Assembly (NCBI RefSeq): GCF_014596525.1
Contig: NZ_MSJP01000033.1
Location: 60,315 to 124,314 of the forward strand
Direction: 5' to 3'
Length of the DNA stretch: 64,000 bases
DNA from: Streptomyces sp. CBMA291
Lineage (GTDB): Bacteria > Actinomycetota > Actinomycetes > Streptomycetales > Streptomycetaceae
Shown here in pieces: positions 44,546 to 53,061 of the stretch (positions within the stretch are counted from its first letter, which is position 1; every line of letters starts with the position of its first letter). The translations under genes and the position numbers were made by a program. Below the pieces are notes generated by a model. It did no database searches and was not told the DNA's origin. It saw only the letters and a list, made by a program, of their open reading frames with translations.

Positions 44546-44771
44546 GGGTAGGGGGGTTCCTCAGCAGAAACAGAAGCGGTGGGGGTCACGGGAAAGGTGA
44601 CGCGAGTGACGCAGGGGTGACGCTGGGGGAAAAGGCTGGAGCTCTACGGCATCAACAGCTGGAACAACGACAGCAACAGCGCGCCTGGACAGCGCTGCGG
44701 AACCCACGGTCGTGGGTCGCGGAGAGCGCTGCGGTCGCTGGCATGGCAACCAAGGTGGCCGGAAGGCCACC
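44546..44771 (-). promoter_or_regulatory. Candidate cysteine-responsive leader of the dioxygenase gene
   Basis: On the minus strand a reading frame ends Arg-Phe-Cys-Phe-Cys-stop at 44561; its TGA overlaps the GAGGA that serves the dioxygenase. Two perfect hairpins lie upstream: GGTGGCC-GGAA-GGCCACC (44754-44771) and ACCCAC-GGTC-GTGGGT (44702-44717). The layout suggests translation of the leader, stalling at Cys codons, and control of the downstream ribosome site. The leader start is not clear (an ATG at 44770 is possible but long). Confidence 0.45.
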
Positions 44772-45146
44772 GGACTGTCAACTCAATGACCGTTTTGGCG
44801 GTAATGTTTCACCTCATCCGGTTAGGGCATACCGGAGAAAGGTTTGTTCATGTGTCGACCAGGTGAGACGGCTATTCGACCGTCCCCGGGGAGGCGTACG
44901 GCCGCCTCCGCGGAGGCGGTTCGGCCGTCCCTGTCGACGAGCGGGCGCGGTCGGTCTGTGATCCGGCTCGCTTCCATGGCCGGATCGCAACAGGGTGTGC
45001 GCCCTGTTCGTCCTCCCCCGTGAGGGCGGCGGAGAGTGGCGGTGTCACCGGGCGGTGGCTTGTGTCACGTTTTTTGGTGATTTGAACACTTTCCGCATAC
45101 GCTTGGTTCCGCAGAGTGAATACCGGGCCCGGTAGCAGATCTCGGC

Positions 45147-45175
45147 TTGACTCGCGCAGACCACGAACTTGTAAT
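45147..45175 (+). promoter_or_regulatory. Promoter of whiB (TTGACT-17-TGTAAT)
   Basis: Both hexamers match the vegetative consensus at 5 of 6 positions, with a 17-bp spacer. The transcript would start near 45182, giving a leader of about 67 bases. The rest of the 44772-45146 stretch has no gene that I can support; its AT-richer part near 45060-45110 may hold a developmental promoter. Confidence 0.6.
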
Positions 45176-45248
45176 TTCACTCGTGTCGTTCGGCCGGGCA
45201 CACACCACGGCAACACCACGGGACGCACAGAACAGACGAGGGGCGCAC

Positions 45249-45512
45249 ATGACCGAGTTGTTCCAGGAACTGCTGGTCGAGGACGCGGACGAAGAACTCG
45301 GCTGGCAGGAGCGCGCACTGTGCGCCCAGACCGATCCCGAGTCCTTCTTCCCCGAGAAGGGCGGCTCGACCCGCGAAGCCAAGAAGGTCTGCCTCGCCTG
45401 CGAGGTCCGCTCGGAATGCCTCGAATACGCCCTCCAGAACGACGAGCGGTTCGGCATCTGGGGCGGTCTCTCCGAGCGCGAGCGACGCCGACTGAAGAAG
45501 GCCGCCGTCTGA
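45249..45512 (+). CDS. whiB: WhiB sporulation transcription factor
   Basis: An 87-residue iron-sulfur regulator, exactly the length of classical Streptomyces WhiB. Cys25, Cys48, Cys51 and Cys57 ligate the [4Fe-4S] cluster, GIWGG is at 69-73, and a basic C-terminus (ERERRRLKKAAV) contacts DNA. With WhiA it controls the halt of aerial growth and the start of sporulation septation. The ATG at 45249 has ACGAGGGG about 5 bases upstream and the family N-terminus MTELFQELL. It is monocistronic, with its own promoter and terminator. Confidence 0.98.
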   Translation: MTELFQELLVEDADEELGWQERALCAQTDPESFFPEKGGSTREAKKVCLACEVRSECLEYALQNDERFGIWGGLSERERRRLKKAAV

Positions 45513-45576
45513 ACGGCAGACCGCCCGCCGCCCCCCGGCACGGGCACCGCGTGACGTCGGCCCAGCAGACCCCACC

Positions 45577-45621
45577 GAACGGTCCGCCCCCTGTGCAGCA
45601 CCCACAGGCGGCGGACCGTTC
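45577..45621 (+). terminator. Terminator of whiB
   Basis: GAACGGTCCGCC and its complement form a 12-bp stem, and the loop holds a nested CTGTG/CACAG hairpin. It starts 64 bp after the whiB stop. Confidence 0.75.
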
Positions 45622-45711
45622 CGCGTCCGGGGCACCCACCGCACGGGACCGTTCCGCGTCAGGGACGGCCACCGCACGGGACCGCTCCGCGTCCTGGGCA
45701 CCCGCCGCACC
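45613..45711. repeat. 33-bp tandem repeat, three copies
   Basis: Units start at 45613, 45646 and 45679, each opening with GGACCG(T/C)TCCGCGTC. They lie in the 386-bp gap between whiB and the giant glycosyltransferase gene, partly overlapping the terminator arm. The period equals 11 codons, but I see no start or ribosome site for a gene here. Confidence 0.85.
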
Positions 45712-45898
45712 GTCAGGCGGCCCCGCACGTACCCCGTGCCACCGCCTCCCACACTCCGTCCACAGGGGATGGGCATGTTCCTCCCGCTCTGTCCACAGGG
45801 CGGGAGAGCGCTCCGCGCACAGCCGTTAGTGTGGGCCTCCGTCCGAGACGCACCCCACGCCCCCAGCGGGCGACCCCGGCCGGAGGGCCCGTAGCTCG

Positions 45899-48800
45899 AT
45901 GTCCTCGACTCCTGAGTTTCCGCGACACGTCGTCACCGCCGTGCTCGTCACCCATGACGGCGCACGCTGGCTGCCGGACGCCCTCGCCGGGCTGCTCGCC
46001 CAGGAACGCCCCGCGCAGAACGTGGTCGCGGCCGACACCGGCAGCGCCGACGACTCGGCCCGGCTCCTCGCCGACGCCATCGGCCCGGACCGCGTCCTGC
46101 ACCTCGCGCGCCGCACCGGCTTCGGCGCCGCCGTCGAGGAAGCCGCGCGCACCGCGCCCCCCCTCGGCCCCGAGGACCTGCCCTATCTGAAGCGCCCCGG
46201 CAGCTGGGACCCCGAGACCCGCAGCTGGAACGACGACGCCTACGACCTCCCCGAACTCCCGCACGGCGAACCGGTCCAGTGGCTCTGGCTCCTCCACGAC
46301 GACTGCGCCCCCGAGCCCACCGCCCTCGCCGAACTCCTGCGCGTCGCCGACGCCGACGAGCACGCCGCCGTCATCGGCCCCAAACTGCGCGGCTGGTACG
46401 ACAAGAAGCAGCTCCTCGAAACCGGCGTCTCCATCGCCCGCAGCGGCCGCCGCTGGACCGGACTCGACCGCCGCGAACAGGACCAGGGCCAGCACGACCA
46501 GGTCCGCTCCGTCCTCTCCGTCTCCACCGCGGGCATGCTGATCCGCCGTGACGTCTTCGAGGAACTCGGCGGCTTCGACCGCCGCCTGCCCCTCATGCGC
46601 GACGACGTCGACCTCTGCTGGCGCGCCCACTCCGCGGGACATCGCGTCCTCATCGCCCCCGACGCCGTCCTCCGGCACGCCGAGGCCTCCGCCCGCGAGC
46701 GCCGCACCGTCGACTGCGCCGGACGCACCGCCGCCAACCCGCACCGCGTCGACAAGGCCGGCGCCGTCTACACCCTCCTCGCCAACACCCGGGGCGCCGC
46801 CCTCCCGTACGTCCTGGTGCGCCTCGTCCTCGGCACCCTGTTCCGCACCCTCGCCTGTCTCGTCGGCAAGGTCCCCGGACAGGCCGTCGACGAACTCATG
46901 GGCCTCCTCGCCACCCTGCTGCGCCCGGAGAAGATCCTCGCCGCCCGCAAACGGCGCAGGAACCCGGCCGTCCCCGCGAGCGAACTCCGCCCGCTGTTCC
47001 CGCCGCCCGGCGCCACCGTCCGCGCCGCCCTCGAACAGTTCACCTCCGACTTCGGCGGCGCCGACGCCGACACCGGCTCCCGCCACGGAGTCGTCGAGTC
47101 GGGCCCCGGCGGCGACGACGCCGACTACCTGGAGATCGAGCAGTTCGCCCGGCTCAAGAAGATCGCGGGCCGCCCGGGACCGGTCCTCTTCGCCCTGCTG
47201 CTCGTCGTCTCCCTCGTCGCCTGCCGCGGCCTCTTCGCGGGCGGCTCCCTCGCGGGCGGCACCCTGCTGCCCGCCCCCGACACCGTCTCCGCCCTCTGGT
47301 CGCGGTACGCCGACTCCTGGCACGCCCTCGGCACCGGCGGCACCCAGACCGCCCCGCCCTACCTCGCCGTCCTGGCCGCGCTCTCCGCGCTCTTCCTCGG
47401 CTCCACCTCCACCGCGCTGACCCTGCTGCTCGTCTGCTCGGTCCCGCTCGCCGGGTTCACCGCGTACTTCGCCGCCCGGGGCATCGTCGAGTCCCGTCTG
47501 CTGCGCGCCTGGGCCGCCATCGCCTACGCCTTCCTGCCCGCCGCCACCGGCGCCCTCGCCACCGGCCGGCTCGGCACCGCCGTCCTCGCGGTCCTCCTCC
47601 CGCTGATGGCCCGCGCCGCCGTCGCCGCCCACGGCTTCAACCGCCCCGACCGGGGCAGCTGGCGCGCCACCTGGGCGTACACCTTCCTGCTCACCTTCGC
47701 GACCGCGTTCACCCCGGTCGTCTGGCCGCTCGCGGTCCTCCTCGGCCTCGGCGTCCTCGTCGTCCGCCGCTCCGACCTCACCGCGTACGGACTGCGCTTC
47801 CTCGCCACCGTCGGCACCCCGCTGCTCGTCCTCGCCCCCTGGTCGCTCACCCTGCTCACCGACCCCGCCGCCTTCCTCCACGAGGCCGGGCTCGACGTGC
47901 GTACGGGCACGGCCACCGCGCTCGACCTGCTCGGCGCCAGCCCCGGCGGCCCCGGCACCACCGGCGGCCTGCTCCTGATCGGCCTGGTCCTCGCCGCCCT
48001 GGCCGGACTCCTGCGCGAGGAGCGGCAGCTCGCCGTCCGCGCCGCCTGGACCGCCGCCCTCGCCGGACTCCTCTTCGCGGTCCTGTCCAACGGCGCCGAC
48101 GGCACCGGCTGGTCCGGGCCCGCCACCCTCGTCTACGGCGCCGCCCTCATCGCCGCCGGCACCATCGGCGCCGAGGGCGGTCGCAGCCGCGTCGCCGTCC
48201 ACGGCTTCGGCTGGCGCCAGCCCGTCGCCGCCCTCATCGCCCTCGCCTGCGCCGTCGGCCCGGCCGCCGCCGCCGTCGGCTGGATGATCGGCGGCGCCGA
48301 CGGCCCGCTGACCCGGCGCGACCCCGTCCAGGTCCCGGCCTTCGTCGCCGAGGAGAGCGGCACCCGCGACCAGCCCCGCACCCTCGTCCTCGGCGCGGGC
48401 GCGCCCGGCGAGGTCGCCTACACCCTGGTGCGCGGCTCCGGCGCCCGCCTCGGCGACGGCGAACTCACCGCCGCCGCCGACGCCGACCCGCGCCTCGACT
48501 CCGTCGTCGCCCATCTCGTCGCGGGCTCCGGCGCCGACCAGACCGAGGAACTCAGCGGGTACGCCATCCGCTACGTCCTCGTCCGCGACGGCGCGCCGCG
48601 CCAGATGAGCCGCGTCCTCGACGCCACCCCCGGGCTCAGCCGCCTCAGCCAGCTCGACGGCAGCGCGCTCTGGCGGGTCGACCGCGAGATCGCCCGGATC
48701 ATGATCGTCCCGCCCGCCGGGAAGAACCCCGAGGACGCCGCGGCCGACCCCGGGAAGAAGCCCGCCCCGGTCGCCGTCGCCGCCGGACCCGTCGAGGCCC

Positions 48801-49717
48801 ACACCACGGTCCCGGCCGGGCCCGCCGGGCGCGTCCTGCGCCTCGCCGACCGCGCCGACGAGGGCTGGACCGCCACCCTCGACGGCAAGGAGCTGCCCCG
48901 CACCACCGTCGACGGCTGGGCCCAGGGCTTCGAACTGCCCGCCCAGGGCGGTCGCCTCGACATCACGTACGACCAGCCGTTCACCCACACCGTCTGGGTC
49001 TGGACCCAGGTCGGCCTCGCGGTCGTGCTGCTCGTCCTCGCCCTGCCCGGACGGCGCCGCGAGATCGACGACGACCTGCCCGAGGAGGCGCCGGTGATCC
49101 CGGCCCCGTCCGCCGAGGGCGACGGCCGCCGGGCCCGCCGTCTGCGCGCGGCCGCCGAGGCGGAAGCCTCCGCCGAGGCCGAGGCCGAGGGTGCCGCCGG
49201 ATCCGGGCCGGACGCCCCCGGGGCCGACCCGGAGCGCCTCCCGATCCCGGAACAGCAGCCGTACGAGCCCCGGCGGGCACAGGAGCCCGACACCTCCCAG
49301 GGCTGGGCCCCCACCGGCCACGACCAGGCCCCGGACCAGCCGCACACCCCGGCCTACGCCGACCAGGGCGGCTACCACCCCGGCCAGGAGTACCCCGCCG
49401 ACGCGTACCAGCAGCAGCCGTACGCGTACCCCCCGCAGGGCTACGACCAGCAGCAGCCCTACGCCGACCAGGGCTACGGCCGACCGCAGCAGCCCTACGC
49501 CGGTCAGCAGCCGTACGAGGGCCAGCAGGCCTACGACGGACAGCAGGCCTACGACAGACAGCGGACGTACGACGGTCAGCAGGTCTATGAAGGTCAGCCC
49601 CCGTACGACGGTCAGCCCCCGTACGACCCGCAGCAGTACGACCCGTACGGCTACGGCTACGGATATCCCCAGGGCCACGAGAACCAGCAGCGTCCCGACG
49701 GGAGCAGCCACCAGTGA
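45899..49717 (+). CDS. Giant GT2 glycosyltransferase / membrane protein with Gln-Tyr tail
   Basis: A 1272-residue protein. Residues 1-300 are a GT2 domain (VTAVLVTHDGARWLPDALAG, WLWLLHDDCAPEPTALAELL with the DDxA-type metal site, and FDRRLPLMRDDVDLCWRA). About 12 or more membrane spans follow (about 310-330 and 420-800), then an extracytoplasmic beta-rich domain (about 820-1040) and another span (about 1045-1065). The last ~200 residues are an Ala/Glu helix and a disordered cytoplasmic tail with QQPYAD/GQQAYDG repeats. The ATG at 45899 has GGAGGG about 11 bases upstream. The architecture recalls actinobacterial polymerising transferases. The next gene is coupled (GTGA), suggesting a complex. 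Confidence 0.88.
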   Translation: MSSTPEFPRHVVTAVLVTHDGARWLPDALAGLLAQERPAQNVVAADTGSADDSARLLADAIGPDRVLHLARRTGFGAAVEEAARTAPPLGPEDLPYLKRPGSWDPETRSWNDDAYDLPELPHGEPVQWLWLLHDDCAPEPTALAELLRVADADEHAAVIGPKLRGWYDKKQLLETGVSIARSGRRWTGLDRREQDQGQHDQVRSVLSVSTAGMLIRRDVFEELGGFDRRLPLMRDDVDLCWRAHSAGHRVLIAPDAVLRHAEASARERRTVDCAGRTAANPHRVDKAGAVYTLLANTRGAALPYVLVRLVLGTLFRTLACLVGKVPGQAVDELMGLLATLLRPEKILAARKRRRNPAVPASELRPLFPPPGATVRAALEQFTSDFGGADADTGSRHGVVESGPGGDDADYLEIEQFARLKKIAGRPGPVLFALLLVVSLVACRGLFAGGSLAGGTLLPAPDTVSALWSRYADSWHALGTGGTQTAPPYLAVLAALSALFLGSTSTALTLLLVCSVPLAGFTAYFAARGIVESRLLRAWAAIAYAFLPAATGALATGRLGTAVLAVLLPLMARAAVAAHGFNRPDRGSWRATWAYTFLLTFATAFTPVVWPLAVLLGLGVLVVRRSDLTAYGLRFLATVGTPLLVLAPWSLTLLTDPAAFLHEAGLDVRTGTATALDLLGASPGGPGTTGGLLLIGLVLAALAGLLREERQLAVRAAWTAALAGLLFAVLSNGADGTGWSGPATLVYGAALIAAGTIGAEGGRSRVAVHGFGWRQPVAALIALACAVGPAAAAVGWMIGGADGPLTRRDPVQVPAFVAEESGTRDQPRTLVLGAGAPGEVAYTLVRGSGARLGDGELTAAADADPRLDSVVAHLVAGSGADQTEELSGYAIRYVLVRDGAPRQMSRVLDATPGLSRLSQLDGSALWRVDREIARIMIVPPAGKNPEDAAADPGKKPAPVAVAAGPVEAHTTVPAGPAGRVLRLADRADEGWTATLDGKELPRTTVDGWAQGFELPAQGGRLDITYDQPFTHTVWVWTQVGLAVVLLVLALPGRRREIDDDLPEEAPVIPAPSAEGDGRRARRLRAAAEAEASAEAEAEGAAGSGPDAPGADPERLPIPEQQPYEPRRAQEPDTSQGWAPTGHDQAPDQPHTPAYADQGGYHPGQEYPADAYQQQPYAYPPQGYDQQQPYADQGYGRPQQPYAGQQPYEGQQAYDGQQAYDRQRTYDGQQVYEGQPPYDGQPPYDPQQYDPYGYGYGYPQGHENQQRPDGSSHQ

Positions 49718-51243
49718 AGCGCACGACCCTCTCCCTGATCGCGGTCGCCACGGCCCTCGCCGCCGTCACCGGCTTCGCGTCCCTCACCGCCCCCGGCGCC
49801 GCCCCCGTCCCCGAGGCCAAGGCCGCCACCCGGCTTCCGGTGCAGCGCGCCGGACTGGTCTGCCCGGTCCCCAGCACCTCCGAGGTGGCCGAGACCCTCT
49901 ACACCTCGTACACCCCGCCGGGCACCGGCACGGCCGCGGGCGCGACCGGAGCCGCGAAGGCCGAGCCGTCCGCGGCCCGGCTGCGGCCCGCCGCGAGCCA
50001 GGCCGCGGACGGCGCGGGCAAGACCGGCAAGAAGCCCAAGGCGCCCAAGCTCCCGGCCACCGTCACCGCCCCCGGCAAGCCCGTCGCCGCCCAGGTCGAC
50101 GGCGCGGGCGTCCCCGCGCTCGTCGGCTCCGCCACCGGCACCCTCGCGCCCGGCTGGACCGTCCAGCAGACCACCGTCGTCTCCGCGGGCGGCGCGCGCG
50201 GACTGCGCGGCCTCGGCTGCGGCGGCCCCGACACCGACTTCTGGTTCCCGGCCGCCTCCACCGGCAAGGACCGCCAGGACTACGTCCACCTCACCAACCC
50301 GGACGACACGGCCGCCGTCGCCGACATCCAGCTGTTCGGCCCCAAGGGCGCCCTCAAGTCCCAGTTCACCGAGGGCATCCCGGTCCCGGCCCACTCCACC
50401 GTCCCCGTCCTGCTCTCCACCCTCACCGCCGAGGCGCCCCAGCAGGACGTGGCCGTCCACGTCACCACCCGCAGCGGCCGGGTGGGCGCCGCCATCGCCG
50501 CCGCCGACGAGAAGCTCGGCGGCGACTGGCTCCCGCCCGCCGCCGACCCGGCCACCACCGCCGTGCTCCCCGGCATCCCGGCCGACGCCACCTCCGTACG
50601 CCTGGTGGCCTTCGTTCCCGGCGAGGACGACGCCGACCTCAAGGTCCAGCTGGCCACCGCCACCGGCACGATCGTCCCGGCGGGCTCCGACGGCCTCCAT
50701 GTGAAGTCCGGGATGACCGCCTTCATCGACCTGCCGGGGCTGACCAGGGGACAGACCGGTTCCCTGGTGCTCACCCCGAGCGACCCGAAGAAGGCGACGC
50801 CGTTCGTCGCCGCGCTCCAGGTGGTCCGGGGCAAGGAGGGCAAGACCGAGATCGCCTTCCTGCCCGCGACGGCGCCGGTCACCGCCCGCGCGACCGTCGC
50901 CGACAACCGAGCCAAGGCCTCGACGCTCGCCCTGACGGCCGTCGGCGCCGACGCCCGGGTCAAGGTCACTGCCTCGGCCGGATCCGGCGGAGGGACGCCG
51001 GTGTCGAAGGAGGTCGCCGTCAAGGCGGGCACGACCACCGCCCTCGTCGATCTCGTCCCCGGCGGCCTCAAGGGCTCCTACGCGCTGACCGTGGAACCGG
51101 TCTCCGGCGGCAAGGTCCACGCCTCCCGGATGCTGGCCCTTCCGCTCGACGGCATCCCGATGTTCACCATCCAGCCCTTCGTCGACGACCGGGGCACGGT
51201 CGAGGTCCCGGCGGCCCGCCAGGACCTGGGCGTCCTGGACTGA
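49714..51243 (+). CDS. Secreted DUF5719-like protein
   Basis: A 509-residue exported protein. A signal peptide (1-38, cleavage near AKAA-TR) is followed by beta-rich sequence throughout, with Cys pairs LVCPVPS and GLGCGGP that could form one disulfide, and DTDFWFPAASTGKDRQDYVH, which I associate with the DUF5719 family. It has no membrane helix at the C-terminus, so it is free outside or held by partners. The GTG start overlaps the stop of the giant glycosyltransferase, and this pairing suggests that it works with that protein at the outer membrane face. Biochemical role unknown. Confidence 0.82.
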   Translation: MKRTTLSLIAVATALAAVTGFASLTAPGAAPVPEAKAATRLPVQRAGLVCPVPSTSEVAETLYTSYTPPGTGTAAGATGAAKAEPSAARLRPAASQAADGAGKTGKKPKAPKLPATVTAPGKPVAAQVDGAGVPALVGSATGTLAPGWTVQQTTVVSAGGARGLRGLGCGGPDTDFWFPAASTGKDRQDYVHLTNPDDTAAVADIQLFGPKGALKSQFTEGIPVPAHSTVPVLLSTLTAEAPQQDVAVHVTTRSGRVGAAIAAADEKLGGDWLPPAADPATTAVLPGIPADATSVRLVAFVPGEDDADLKVQLATATGTIVPAGSDGLHVKSGMTAFIDLPGLTRGQTGSLVLTPSDPKKATPFVAALQVVRGKEGKTEIAFLPATAPVTARATVADNRAKASTLALTAVGADARVKVTASAGSGGGTPVSKEVAVKAGTTTALVDLVPGGLKGSYALTVEPVSGGKVHASRMLALPLDGIPMFTIQPFVDDRGTVEVPAARQDLGVLD

Positions 51244-51307
51244 CACCCGAAGGGCCCCGGCGAGGGCGGGGGCCTCCCGTACGGGCCCTGCCCCTGTCAG
51301 GGCTCAT

Positions 51308-51480
51308 CCCGTACGGGCTCCGCTCCATACGGGCTCCACCCGTCGGGGCCACCTCGTACGGGTCCCACGCGTCAGGGGCCGTCCCGTACGGGCTCTGCCC
51401 CATTCGGGCTGCACCCGTCGGGGCTTACCCCGTACAGCTCCCACTCGCCAGGGTCCGTCCCGTACGGGGCCTGTCCCGTA
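51308..51480. repeat. 75-bp imperfect tandem repeat with CCCGTACGGG cores
   Basis: CCCGTACGGGCTC opens units at 51308 and 51383 and a partial third (CCCGTACGGGGCC) at 51459. Internal sub-repeats of about 15 bp contain TACGGGCTCC. The tract fills most of the 295-bp gap between convergent genes; no single dominant terminator hairpin is seen. Confidence 0.75.
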
Positions 51481-51538
51481 ACAGGGGTCCGTCCCGTCAG
51501 GGTCCCACCCCAAGGGCCCCGCCCCCGCCCCGCCCGCC

Positions 51539-51994
51539 TCATTCCTGCCCGTACCGAGGATCGACGGACTCGGGGGAGAGGCCGAGCAGCTCGGCGACCT
51601 GCTCCACGACCACCTCGTGGACCAGCAGCGCCCGGTCGTCACGGCTCTTGGAGCGGATCTCGACCGGCCGCCGGTAGACGACGACCCGGGCGGGCTCGCC
51701 CTTCTCGGCGGCCACCGCCCCGCCCAGCGGCACGATCTCGCCCGTCACCGGCGGCGGCACCTCCATCACCAGGAACTCGACGTCGGCCAGCTGCGGCCAG
51801 CGCCGCTCCAGCCGCTCCACCGAGTCCAGGACCAGATCGCGGAAGGTGTCGGCCCGGCTCGCGGAGAGCGGCACCTGGGGCGGGGCGACGGGCCCGCGCA
51901 TCCCGCGGCCGTGCCGGTCGCGGCGACGCACCCGGGGCTCCGCCGAAGGCTCCGTGGGGCGCTGCGGGGGGCTGGGCGGCACAGGACTGTCCAT
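51539..51994 (-). CDS. Zincin-like metallopeptidase-family protein with degenerate active site
   Basis: A 151-residue protein matching the small actinobacterial family of zincin-like peptidases (PF06262 type): FRDLVLDSVERLERRWPQL, then VEFLVMEVPP, then IVVYRRPVEIR-like strands. Where the family has HExxH, this protein has LLVHEVVVEQVAELLGL, so the second His is replaced and catalysis is doubtful. The N-terminal ~45 residues are Pro/Arg-rich. The ATG at 51994 is chosen since upstream codons are intergenic. It is divergent from the DUF3499 gene. Confidence 0.8.
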   Translation of the reverse strand: MDSPVPPSPPQRPTEPSAEPRVRRRDRHGRGMRGPVAPPQVPLSASRADTFRDLVLDSVERLERRWPQLADVEFLVMEVPPPVTGEIVPLGGAVAAEKGEPARVVVYRRPVEIRSKSRDDRALLVHEVVVEQVAELLGLSPESVDPRYGQE

Positions 51995-52330
51995 CACTGA
52001 CGCAGCGTAACTCTCATCGGTCCCCCCGTACCGTGGCGCATCCTCGCCACCTCCCGACGCTTCCGGACCCCGCCGATCCGCCCTGCCGCGAAACCCGAAC
52101 ATTCCGGCCAATCATCCGCTCGTCTCGTCCCGTCCGCACGATCGGCCATCTGGCCCCGGACGACCGGATCCGTACCCCGGATCGCCTGGATCGACTCCGG
52201 CGCGAGGCCTCTTGCGCCTCCTCTCCCACAGGCCGGAGAAGGCCGTCCGAGGGCGTCGGTGGCACAGCTCACACCGCGACACGGTGGAGTGACCTGAGGG
52301 AGAGTCGTCGCGGCCCGCTCAAGAGTGCGG
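51995..52330. other. Divergent intergenic region
   Basis: About 340 bp between the zincin-like gene and the promoter of the DUF3499 gene. I see no gene. A TACGCT on the minus strand 9 bases before the zincin ATG could be its -10 box. Confidence 0.35.
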
Positions 52331-52336
52331 TACCGT
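52331..52336 (+). promoter_or_regulatory. Leaderless -10 box (TACCGT)
   Basis: TACCGT ends 8 bases before the GTG of the DUF3499 gene, with no ribosome site between. Confidence 0.4.
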
Positions 52337-52344
52337 CCAACGTC

Positions 52345-52728
52345 GTGAGCCCTGTACGTCGCTGTTCGCGCACCGCGTGCGGCCGCCCTGCCGTCGCGAC
52401 ACTGACGTACGTCTATGCCGACTCGACTGCGGTCCTCGGCCCGCTCGCCACCTACGCCGAGCCCCACTGCTACGACCTGTGCGCCGAGCACAGTGAGCGC
52501 CTGACCGCCCCGCGCGGCTGGGAGGTCGTGCGGCTCACCGACGGTTCCGCCCCACCCCGCCCCAGCGGCGACGACCTCGAAGCCCTGGCCAACGCGGTAC
52601 GGGAGGCGGCCCGCCCCCAGGAGCGCGCGGCCGAGGCCGGCGGCAAGGGCGGCTCCGGCCGAGGAGGCGATCCGATGGAGGTCGGCCGCCGAGGACACCT
52701 CAGAGTGCTGCGCTCCCCCGACAACTGA
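52345..52728 (+). CDS. DUF3499-like small zinc-ribbon protein
   Basis: A 127-residue protein. The conserved part is residues 1-70: [19 protein letters not shown] with a CxxxxC pair, then [13 protein letters not shown] with a CxxxC pair and His, a likely zinc site. The C-terminal half is Gly/Arg-rich and variable. This is the actinobacterial DUF3499 family, of unknown function. The GTG at 52345 places the first Cys near the N-terminus and follows a leaderless -10 box. The neighbouring phosphomannomutase begins 333 bp downstream. Confidence 0.82.
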   Translation: MSPVRRCSRTACGRPAVATLTYVYADSTAVLGPLATYAEPHCYDLCAEHSERLTAPRGWEVVRLTDGSAPPRPSGDDLEALANAVREAARPQERAAEAGGKGGSGRGGDPMEVGRRGHLRVLRSPDN

Positions 52729-53061
52729 CGCCCGGCCCGACCGACGCCCGGCAACCGGCGCGACCGACGCCCGGCAACCGGCAACCGACCCCCGGCGGCC
52801 GACGCCCCACGACCGGCACCGGGGCGCGTGCCGCCCGGCGGGCAGCGGGACCTGACGGCCCGCCACCGGAATCTGATGATCCGCCACGGAAAACTGACGA
52901 GCCGCCACCAGGGGGCCGATCGGCCGCCTTCCGCGCCCCCGGCCGGCTTCCACCCGCGCTTCCAACCGGCCACCGTCCGCGTCGCCCTCCGGCGCGCCGG
53001 GTAGTTTGGGCGTTCCGTACACACGCCGCACCGCGTGCCGAGAACTCAGAAGGGTGGATCC
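52729..53061. other. Intergenic region upstream of manB with CGACGCCCGGCAACCGGC repeats
   Basis: 333 bp. Near the start, CGACGCCCGGCAACCGGC occurs twice within 25 bp, with further partial copies. No gene is visible; the manB promoter must lie here but I cannot place it. A GTAGTTTGG stretch at about 53001-53009 is the AT-richest spot. Confidence 0.4.

Noticed and set aside
45116..45829. Frame over the 33-bp repeats reading as DRSASGAPTAR units
   Set aside because: It overlaps whiB out of frame and has no own start signal; the periodicity comes from the DNA repeat.
45713..49711. Very long antisense frame opposite the giant glycosyltransferase
   Set aside because: It mirrors codon bias of the true gene; composition is Gly/Ala/Val/Asp repeats with no motif and no ribosome site.
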